This document shows, in pieces, positions 1 to 5,430 of a DNA stretch of 8,872 bases (position 1 is its first letter; each line of letters opens with the position of its first letter). The stretch covers positions 1 to 8,872 of the forward strand of contig JAJXTA010000082.1 in the NCBI GenBank assembly GCA_021784265.1, read 5' to 3'. The DNA comes from a bacterium (GTDB lineage: Bacteria > Verrucomicrobiota > Verrucomicrobiia > Limisphaerales > J093). The notes under the pieces are model-generated. The model searched no databases and was not told where the DNA came from. It saw nothing but the letters and a program-made list of their open reading frames with translations. Position numbers and translations under genes: made by a program.

Positions 1-275
1 TGCTCAAGACGATTAACCACCTGATCGATACCGCTGCCGAGCGCCGGGACGCCCTCCTCCATCACATCGCCGACTTCATCCGGGCCGACGAACGGACCCA
101 CGTCCGCAAGGGCCAGGGCATCCTCAAGGTGATGACCGATTTGGAGGCCAAGGCCCTGGAACAGCGGACCCGCGAGCTCTTCACCGAGTGTTTAGTGAGC
201 CTGGGGGCCGTCAAGCAGGATATGGATGTGTTTACCGTGTCCCGGGAAGATATCGAGCATCTGGTGGGTGAATAG
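1..275 (+). CDS. Unrecognised protein, C-terminal end only (5' end outside window)
   Basis: An open frame enters from the left edge (first full codon at 3) and ends at TAG 273-275, giving about 90 residues. Third codon positions are rich in G and C, as in the neighbouring genes, which supports real coding. The visible part is hydrophilic, charged and probably mostly helical, with runs such as ERRDALLHHIADFIRADER and a final segment SREDIEHLVGE. It shows no membrane segment and no motif I can assign. I considered the RpoN core-binding region because of a weak resemblance around AERRDALLHHIADFI, but the C-terminal RpoN box is absent. The gene converges on the fusion polymerase gene, 85 bp away. 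Function unknown. Confidence 0.7.
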   Translation, partial: LKTINHLIDTAAERRDALLHHIADFIRADERTHVRKGQGILKVMTDLEAKALEQRTRELFTECLVSLGAVKQDMDVFTVSREDIEHLVGE

Positions 276-294
276 GGCGGCCGGTCGCCTGCCC
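275..294 (+). terminator. Possible stem-loop at the end of the left-edge gene
   Basis: GGGC-GG (275-280) can pair with CC (288-289) and GCCC (291-294), with one bulged T at 290 and a 7-nt loop. The stem starts at the last base of the stop codon and lies between two convergent genes, where a terminator is expected. No T-run follows, so it is weak as an intrinsic terminator. Confidence 0.2.
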
Positions 295-336
295 CCCGGA
301 CCTTCGAGCTTGCCGCCCGGACCTTCGAGCTTGCCG
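295..336. repeat. 21-bp tandem duplication in the convergent intergenic gap
   Basis: A 21-bp unit beginning CCCGGACC and ending GCTTGCCG occurs twice without a mismatch (295-315 and 316-336), followed by a further CCC. It fills half of the 85-bp gap between the left-edge gene and the stop codon of the fusion polymerase. The exact identity suggests a recent duplication, by slippage or repair. Confidence 0.9.
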
Positions 337-360
337 CCCGCCCCAACGTGGCGCCAGGCC

Positions 361-3300
361 TCACCTCAACTCCACCGCGATGCCCCGGTCCGCCAGCACG
401 TGACACACATCCCGCAAGACCGCCAGGCCTCCTTGCGCTAAGATATCGATTTTTACCAACCCGATCGCCTCGACGGCATCCATGTCAAAGTGGGTGGTGG
501 GCAAGCCCTTGTTCGAGATAAAACACGGCACCAAATCCTGCATCGGCTCGCGCGACAACACCAAGCCGCACGGATGCATCTTGGGATAACGCGGAAACCC
601 GTCGAGGAACTCCGCCATCCGCACGGCCCCGGCAAACGGCTCTTCGTCCAAGGGCAGCGTTCGGCATTCCGGACTGGCCCGGAGCACCTCCAGCAACCCG
701 CGGGCCCCCGTCCAGGGAAAATGCTCCGTCAGCCGCCGGACTTGGTATTCCGCCACGCCCAACACCTTGGCCACATCCCCCACCGCCCCGCGGGCCTGGT
801 ACGTCGAGAAGCCCCCCACCATGGCGGTGTGGTCGGTCCCGTATTTGGCGAAGACCAGCTTCACCACGTCGTCTTTGCGGTCGTGCGGGAAGTCGATGTC
901 GATATCCGGGAGCTTTTTGAGCGCCATGCGTTCTTTGTTCAAAAAGCGGCGGAAATAGAGGTCAAAGCGGATCGGGCAGACATCGCTGATGCCCAGACAA
1001 TAACACACCAGCGAGTCGGCGGCGCTCCCCCGGGTGATCCAGGCGATGCCGTGCCGCCGGCACTCCTGCAACATGTCCCACACCACCAGGAAATACTCCT
1101 CGTAACCCACGGACTGGATGATGGCCAGTTCCTCCTCGAGACGGGGGCGAATCTGGGCTTGGCGCCCGGGGTAACGGCGCTCCACACCCTCGAACACCAG
1201 CCGGCGCAAAAACGCGTGCGGCGGAGAACCGTCTGGCGGCGCGAAGGCGGGAAACTGGGGTTGGCCCAAACTCAAGGCGAAGCCACAACGCGCCGCGATC
1301 TCACCCGTCTGATCCAACCACGCCGGTTGCGCCTGAAAGCGCGCCCGCCATTCCCCGGGTGCGCGCCAATGAAACTGCCCGCCGCGTTGCTTTGCCGGAT
1401 GCGCCTGGCTCAGCAAGGTGCGGGTGCGGATGCTCTGGACAACGTCGTATTGCCAACGGTCGGCAGGGCTGGCATAGCGCACGGATTCGCAGGCGACCCG
1501 CGGAAGATGCGCCGGCAACGCACCCGCCGCCGCCACCCCCTCCGCCTCAACCGCCCAGTAAAAACGCCCGGGAAACAGCGCCGCCACTTCCAAATCCGTG
1601 CCCACGGCAATCAACCCTTCGGTGAGCCCTTCCAGCCGCGCCAGGGCCTTCGCCCCCCCTGCCCCGCCGGCGGAGGGCTTCTCCGTCGTGCTGCGGCTTC
1701 CCAGGATCCGGCACAAATTCCGATAGCCCAACCCATTCTCCACATAAAGCCGAAGCGGCTGCCCCGGCCACGCCAGCTCGGCGCCCAAGATCGGTTTGAT
1801 CCCCGCCTGCCGCGCCGCCAGCACAAACTCGACCGCACCGTGCAGGTTCTCCCGGTCCGTCAGCGCCAGGGCCGGCAGCCCGTGGTGCGCCGCCAGTTGC
1901 ACCAGCGCCGCAATGGAGAGCGTCGAATCCAGAAACGAATAATAACTGCGCACTGCCAACGGGATGACGGGCGCCGGGCCGGCGCCGGGCCGGCGCCGGC
2001 CACCGCCGCTGACGCCAACGGGCCGGCTCGCCAGCACCTCCGCGGCGCCCCCTTCCCCTTGGCCCGCCGCGGCCGGCCCGGCCGGCATCTCGCGCAAGTA
2101 CAAATCGTGCCCGCGCATCACCACCTCCCGCCCATAGCTCTTGCGCAAGCCATCCACCACCACCGCCAACCGCCGTCCGGCCTCGTGCCGCGCCGCGGTG
2201 GCCGTCAGCGGCAGTTCCTCACCCCATGAGCCCTCGTACACCTGAGAGAATTTTAACGCCACCAGCCGCAGGCTCACCCGCCGTTTCCAGGCCCGCTGCA
2301 ACAAACCCGACAGGCGGGAATACAGGTCGGTCTCCAGATCGGTCGGAGCCAGGAGGCTCTCGCCGCACTGGTCTTCGTCCATGTCGTTGTAGCGGACCTT
2401 GACCGTCACGGTGCGAATGCTCTTGCCCTCTTCCCGCACCTTGGCCATGAGGTCATCGGCCATCCGCCGCAGCACCGCCTCTAGAAATTCCACCCCCGTC
2501 TGATCGGCCGCGAAGGTCTCCTGTTGACTATACGACTTGGCCGGCGCGTTGGCCGTCAACACCGGCCGTTCATCAATCCCCCGCGCAAATTGTCGCAGTT
2601 GCGGCGCCCCACTGCCCACCAACAAACTGAGCATCTCCAAGGGCGTCGCGGCCACCTGCCAGATGCGCGCCAATCCCGCCGCCTCCAGGCGGGTACCGGT
2701 CTTGGGTCCCACCCCGGGCAACCAACGATTGGGTAACGGCGCCAGAAAGGGACTTTCCCCTCCCGCCGGGACCTGGAAAAAGGCCGCCGGTTTGTACAAT
2801 TTCGAGGCGATCTGGCTGACCAGCTTGTTGGCGCCGATCCCCTCGCTGACGCTGAGTTTGAGCCGCTGCCCAATGGCATCCCGGATCGTGGCCGCAATCT
2901 CCACGGGCGCACCCCGCACCCCGCTCAAATCGAAATAGCCTTCGTCGATCGAGGTAATCTCCACCTCGGGCGTGAAGTCGTAAGCGTAGGAAAACATCCA
3001 GCGGGAAAACCGCTCGTATTTCTCGAAGTCCCCGGGCAACACGATCAGCTTGGGACAGAGCTTGCGTGCCCGGCTGGTGGGCATGGGTGTCGCCACCCCC
3101 AACCGCCGCGCCTCATAGGAGGCGGAGACAATCACCCCGCGCTTCTCGCCCCCCACCGCCACCGCTTTGCCCCGCAAACGCGAGTCCGCCGCCTGCTCGA
3201 CGGCAGCGAAAAAGGCGTCCGCATCCAGATGCACAATCGCCCGCGCCCGCCGGTTCTCGCTCCGGGCAGGGCGCGTCTCTACTGACAAAGGCAAGGCCAC
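361..3300 (-). CDS. Fusion of Y-family DNA polymerase (DinB-like) with a truncated DnaE2/ImuC-like polymerase III alpha subunit
   Basis: 979 residues; GTG start at 3300, chosen because GGAGG lies 5 nt upstream. Residues about 20-400 form a full Y-family polymerase: LDADAFFAAVE (metal ligand D26, steric gate F31), SASYEARRLGV at 59-69, catalytic S-I-D-E (D119, E120), helix-hairpin-helix LPGVGPKTG at 194-202 and a little finger at about 255-360. Residues about 405-445 are a Gly/Ala/Pro/Arg linker. Residues 446-979 resemble DnaE2/ImuC: PHP domain (ALTDRENLHGAVEF; ILGAEL), TRGSAADSLVCYCLGI at 756-771, PDIDIDF at 798-804 with catalytic D801 and D803, and LVKIDILA with D952, equivalent to E. coli D401, D403 and D555. 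The PHP HxH motif is lost (V450-R-S), as I recall for DnaE2. The chain ends 27 residues after D952, before the fingers, clamp-binding and OB domains. The Y-family half should support translesion synthesis; whether the DnaE half polymerises is doubtful. It is the second gene of the lexA unit, 12 nt after lexA. Domain calls are firm; function is inferred. Confidence 0.93.
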   Translation of the reverse strand: MALPLSVETRPARSENRRARAIVHLDADAFFAAVEQAADSRLRGKAVAVGGEKRGVIVSASYEARRLGVATPMPTSRARKLCPKLIVLPGDFEKYERFSRWMFSYAYDFTPEVEITSIDEGYFDLSGVRGAPVEIAATIRDAIGQRLKLSVSEGIGANKLVSQIASKLYKPAAFFQVPAGGESPFLAPLPNRWLPGVGPKTGTRLEAAGLARIWQVAATPLEMLSLLVGSGAPQLRQFARGIDERPVLTANAPAKSYSQQETFAADQTGVEFLEAVLRRMADDLMAKVREEGKSIRTVTVKVRYNDMDEDQCGESLLAPTDLETDLYSRLSGLLQRAWKRRVSLRLVALKFSQVYEGSWGEELPLTATAARHEAGRRLAVVVDGLRKSYGREVVMRGHDLYLREMPAGPAAAGQGEGGAAEVLASRPVGVSGGGRRRPGAGPAPVIPLAVRSYYSFLDSTLSIAALVQLAAHHGLPALALTDRENLHGAVEFVLAARQAGIKPILGAELAWPGQPLRLYVENGLGYRNLCRILGSRSTTEKPSAGGAGGAKALARLEGLTEGLIAVGTDLEVAALFPGRFYWAVEAEGVAAAGALPAHLPRVACESVRYASPADRWQYDVVQSIRTRTLLSQAHPAKQRGGQFHWRAPGEWRARFQAQPAWLDQTGEIAARCGFALSLGQPQFPAFAPPDGSPPHAFLRRLVFEGVERRYPGRQAQIRPRLEEELAIIQSVGYEEYFLVVWDMLQECRRHGIAWITRGSAADSLVCYCLGISDVCPIRFDLYFRRFLNKERMALKKLPDIDIDFPHDRKDDVVKLVFAKYGTDHTAMVGGFSTYQARGAVGDVAKVLGVAEYQVRRLTEHFPWTGARGLLEVLRASPECRTLPLDEEPFAGAVRMAEFLDGFPRYPKMHPCGLVLSREPMQDLVPCFISNKGLPTTHFDMDAVEAIGLVKIDILAQGGLAVLRDVCHVLADRGIAVELR
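1970..1999. repeat. 11-bp GC-only tandem repeat inside the fusion linker
   Basis: The unit GGCGCCGGGCC occurs at 1970-1980 and 1981-1991, with a partial third copy GGCGCCGG at 1992-1999. It contains the palindromes GGCGCC and GGCC and encodes, on the minus strand, about residues 434-444 of the fusion protein (RRRPGAGPAP). It sits immediately before the PHP domain, in the linker between the two polymerase halves. Confidence 0.9.
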
Positions 3301-3305
3301 ACGCC

Positions 3306-3310
3306 CCTCC
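3306..3310 (-). promoter_or_regulatory. Shine-Dalgarno sequence deciding the GTG start of the fusion polymerase
   Basis: On the minus strand the 12-nt gap between the lexA stop (3313-3315) and GTG 3300 reads CCGGAGGGGCGT. GGAGG at 3310-3306 is 5 nt from GTG, good spacing for an anti-SD match. It is the only clear SD in the window. It supports the non-ATG start and separate translation of the second gene from a lexA polymerase transcript. Confidence 0.7.
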
Positions 3311-3312
3311 GG

Positions 3313-3927
3313 CTATTGGCACTTCCGCACCAGCGCCACCATCACCCCTTGAATCACCAACTCCCGGGCCGGAATCAACTGCGGATAGCGCGGGTTCTCG
3401 GCGCGCAAACAGGGTTTGCCTTTGTCCAGCAGGAAGGTTTTGAGCGTGCTTTCATTGTCGATCAGCGCCGCCACCACGTCCCCAGGCCGGACGGTCTTGC
3501 CGTGCTCCAGGATGACATAGTCCCCCGGGAGGATGTGCTTGCCGATCATCGAATCGCCCCGCACTTGCAAGGCAAACGTGCGCGCGGTGGGGCGGAGGCC
3601 CAATCCCGCCATATCCACGGCAAGGCATTCCTGGTTCTCCTGTTGCCGCCCGTCGGGAAAACCGGCGGGAATCGCCCCATAAACCGGCACCTCCACGGTC
3701 GTTCGCCGTCGCCCCAACGCAACCAGCCGCAGCGAGCGCGCGCGGCGCGGTTGCCACACAACCACTCCCTTGCCACGCAGGGCCCGCACGTGGTCCACCG
3801 CGGCTTTCATGCTCCGAAAGCCAAAATGCCGCGCGATTTCGCGCAAGGTGGGGCTCACCCCCTGTTCCGCCTGCGTGGCTTGGATGAAGTCGCGCACTTC
3901 CTGTTGCCGTGAGGTTAACGTTTTCAT
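3313..3927 (-). CDS. lexA: LexA repressor, SOS regulator and self-cleaving serine peptidase-like protein
   Basis: 204 residues from ATG 3927 (E. coli LexA has 202). An in-frame TTG at 3936 would add three residues (MPT); the ATG is preferred because KTLTSRQQEVRDFI then begins like other LexA proteins. Residues 1-70 are the winged-helix DNA-binding domain (SPTLREIARHFGFRS, then KAAVDHVRALRGKG). In the C-terminal S24 domain the self-cleavage site is A88-G89 (VYGAIPAGFP), the nucleophile is S126 (VRGDSMIG) and the general base K163 (STLKTFL); all three are present, so RecA-stimulated autocleavage should work. The recognition helix reads S39-M40-K41-A42, where E. coli has S39-P40-N41-A42. LexA probably represses itself and the fusion polymerase through the palindrome 11 nt upstream. 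No Shine-Dalgarno sequence precedes the ATG. Confidence 0.96.
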   Translation of the reverse strand: MKTLTSRQQEVRDFIQATQAEQGVSPTLREIARHFGFRSMKAAVDHVRALRGKGVVVWQPRRARSLRLVALGRRRTTVEVPVYGAIPAGFPDGRQQENQECLAVDMAGLGLRPTARTFALQVRGDSMIGKHILPGDYVILEHGKTVRPGDVVAALIDNESTLKTFLLDKGKPCLRAENPRYPQLIPARELVIQGVMVALVRKCQ

Positions 3928-3938
3928 GGTCGGCAATA

Positions 3939-3960
3939 ATACTATTCAAATGAATAGTAT
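3939..3960. promoter_or_regulatory. Probable LexA operator (SOS box) upstream of lexA
   Basis: A perfect inverted repeat: arm ATACTATTCA at 3939-3948, its exact reverse complement at 3951-3960, centre AA. The core TATTC-AAAT-GAATA (3943-3956) matches 8 of 10 fixed positions of TGTTC-N4-GAACA, the LexA motif I recall being reported for Verrucomicrobia. It lies 11 nt upstream of the lexA ATG and covers the predicted -10 box, so bound LexA would block RNA polymerase. It is an AT-rich island in very GC-rich DNA. Binding is inferred from position and symmetry. Confidence 0.82.
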
Positions 3961-3982
3961 CACCGCCGCCAAGGTCACACAA
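3954..3982 (-). promoter_or_regulatory. Predicted sigma-70-type promoter of the lexA-polymerase unit
   Basis: On the minus strand TTGTGT (3982-3977) and TACTAT (3959-3954) are separated by 17 nt. The -35 box keeps only the TTG of TTGACA; the -10 box matches TATAAT at 4 of 6 positions. The -10 lies inside the first arm of the LexA palindrome. A start near 3947 would leave a leader of about 20 nt, consistent with the lack of an SD site. A second AT-rich run at 3945-3937 could serve as an alternative -10. Confidence 0.45.
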
Positions 3983-4012
3983 GGGGAAAGGCGAAAAAGC
4001 CGCCGGAACTGC

Positions 4013-4041
4013 TTTACAACCAAGCTGATCATTAGGAGAAT
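4013..4041 (+). promoter_or_regulatory. Possible promoter of the oxidoreductase/HEAT operon
   Basis: TTTACA (4013-4018) and GAGAAT (4036-4041) are separated by 17 nt; the second matches TATAAT at 4 of 6 positions. Transcription would start near 4048, which would rule out the in-frame ATG at 4040 and favour ATG 4112. The match is modest and could be chance. Confidence 0.25.
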
Positions 4042-4111
4042 GCCACCGGCTCTCGATCCACGAACGCGAAAACTACTCGCTGACCAAACCCGCGCTGGCC
4101 CGCCTCACCGC

Positions 4112-5410
4112 ATGAACTCGTCCCACGCCTCCGCCCTCAACCGCCGCCAATTCTTACGCCGCACGGCCACGGCCCTCGCCGCCCCGTTGCTGGTGCCGGC
4201 CTCGGTGCTGGGCCGGGGCGGAACGGTGGCCCCCAACAGCCGCATTGTTTTTGCGGCCATCGGCGTCGGCAACCGGGCCAAAGCCATCCTGCCCAACTTT
4301 CTGGGCTTTTCCGAACTCCAGTTCACCGCGGTGGCCGACTGCCGGGCGGAACGGCTCCGGCAGGCCAAGGAATTGGTCGATGCTCATTATGGCAACGGCG
4401 ATTGCCGCGCCTATGGCGATTTTCGGGAGGCCTTGGCGTTGCCCGGAGTCGATGCCGTGTTTATCGCCACCGGCAACCGCTGGCACGGGATGGGCTCGAT
4501 CTACGCCGCCCGCGCGGGCAAAGATATCTACAGCGAGAAACCAATCACCCTCACCATCGCCGAAGGCCGGGCCCTGGCGGAGACCTGCCGCCGGTGTGGG
4601 GTCGTCTATCAGGCTGGCACCCAACGCCGGGCCACGGAATCCTACCGCTTCGCCGCCGACCTCGTCTGGCAGGGCAAGATCGGGCGCGTCCATACCGTCG
4701 AGATGCAGGTCTGGACGGGACCAGGCATCCCCCACGGCCCGGCTCAAGCCGTCCCCGCCGGCTGGAATTACGACCTCTGGTTGGGCCAAGTCCCTTGGCG
4801 CCCTTTCGTCGCCACGCGCGTGAACAACTGGCAGTACTTCTGGGATACCGCCGAGGGGGTGCTGACCGACATGGGCTGTCATTATACCGATCAAATGCAA
4901 TGGGTGCTCCGGCGCGATGGCACGGGGCCGACCGAGTTCGAGACCCGCGCTGAGTTTCCTGACCCCAGCAAGTTTTGCAGCGACACTCCGATCACGGCGG
5001 AGGTGCGCTGCCGCTACGCCGATGGGGTGGTCGGGGTGATGTACCAGCGGCGCGGCTTCGCCGACCGGTATATCCGCTACATCGGCGACGAAGGCTGGGT
5101 CCAAGTGGACGATGAGACCGACGAAGTCACCGCCGAGCCCAAGTCCCTCTTGAGCCTCAAACGGGCTGGCGGCGCCAGTTGGGCCAACGCCAGTGCGCAC
5201 ATCCGCAACCTGATCGACTCGATCCGGAGCCGTCGGCCAACCGAGTGCAATCCCGAGATCGCCCATCGGGCCATAACGATCTGCCAGGCCTGGACGATCA
5301 GCCTGCGCCTGGGCCGCCCGCTCCGCTGGGACCCCGTGGCGGAGCGATTCGACTTGGCCGAAGCCAACCGCATGCTCGCCCGCGAGGCCCGTGCGCCTTA
5401 CCGCGTTTAA
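4112..5410 (+). CDS. Tat-exported Gfo/Idh/MocA-family NAD(P)-dependent oxidoreductase
   Basis: 432 residues. The N-terminus is a twin-arginine signal: NRRQFLRRTATALAAPLLVPAS (residues 10-31 in outline), RR at 11-12, then a hydrophobic stretch. The Rossmann fold starts at RIVFAAIGVGNRA (44-56), with glycines of the dinucleotide-binding loop. Y140-S-E142-K143-P144 is the family EKP motif with the usual catalytic lysine. The C-terminal domain carries LTDMGCHYTDQ (251-261; D253, H257), matching the family's D-x-G-x-H pattern. Members oxidise or reduce sugars and cyclitols; export through Tat with a pre-bound cofactor is known for glucose-fructose oxidoreductase. The substrate cannot be told. ATG 4112 gives a normal short Tat n-region; in-frame ATG 4040 would add 24 residues and has AGGAG only one base away, too close. 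The gene is divergent from lexA and followed after 20 nt by the HEAT-repeat gene, probably in one operon. Confidence 0.93.
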   Translation: MNSSHASALNRRQFLRRTATALAAPLLVPASVLGRGGTVAPNSRIVFAAIGVGNRAKAILPNFLGFSELQFTAVADCRAERLRQAKELVDAHYGNGDCRAYGDFREALALPGVDAVFIATGNRWHGMGSIYAARAGKDIYSEKPITLTIAEGRALAETCRRCGVVYQAGTQRRATESYRFAADLVWQGKIGRVHTVEMQVWTGPGIPHGPAQAVPAGWNYDLWLGQVPWRPFVATRVNNWQYFWDTAEGVLTDMGCHYTDQMQWVLRRDGTGPTEFETRAEFPDPSKFCSDTPITAEVRCRYADGVVGVMYQRRGFADRYIRYIGDEGWVQVDDETDEVTAEPKSLLSLKRAGGASWANASAHIRNLIDSIRSRRPTECNPEIAHRAITICQAWTISLRLGRPLRWDPVAERFDLAEANRMLAREARAPYRV

Positions 5411-5430
5411 CCCGCCGCCCGCCGCCCGCC
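5411..5430 (+). repeat. CCCGCCG heptamer repeat filling the operon spacer
   Basis: The whole 20-nt gap between the oxidoreductase TAA and the next ATG is 2.9 copies of CCCGCCG (5411-5417, 5418-5424, 5425-5430). It is mostly C with single G residues, so it cannot pair with anti-SD. Translation of the downstream gene must start by coupling or an SD-independent route. Confidence 0.85.

Noticed and set aside
1..360. Frameshifted remainder of the DnaE2 domain downstream of the fusion gene
   Set aside because: Minus-strand frames here give R/S/G-rich sequence with none of the fingers-domain motifs, and the plus strand is coding.
490..2229. Long plus-strand open frame (579 codons) opposite the fusion polymerase gene
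   Set aside because: Its translation is rich in R, P, H and Q with no domain, and it lies wholly opposite a strand with clear polymerase motifs. It is a by-product of high GC content.
3770..4111. N-terminal extension of the oxidoreductase frame back to 3770
   Set aside because: It would overlap lexA and run through the operator, and it would bury the Tat signal 124 residues inside the protein. ATG 4112 places the signal at the N-terminus.
4154..5266. Minus-strand open frame (370 codons) opposite the oxidoreductase gene
   Set aside because: No recognisable domain, and the plus strand carries a full Gfo/Idh/MocA protein with its motifs.
5179..5430. N-terminal extension of the HEAT-repeat frame back to 5179
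   Set aside because: It overlaps the conserved end of the oxidoreductase gene in another frame, and the signal peptide starts at ATG 5431.
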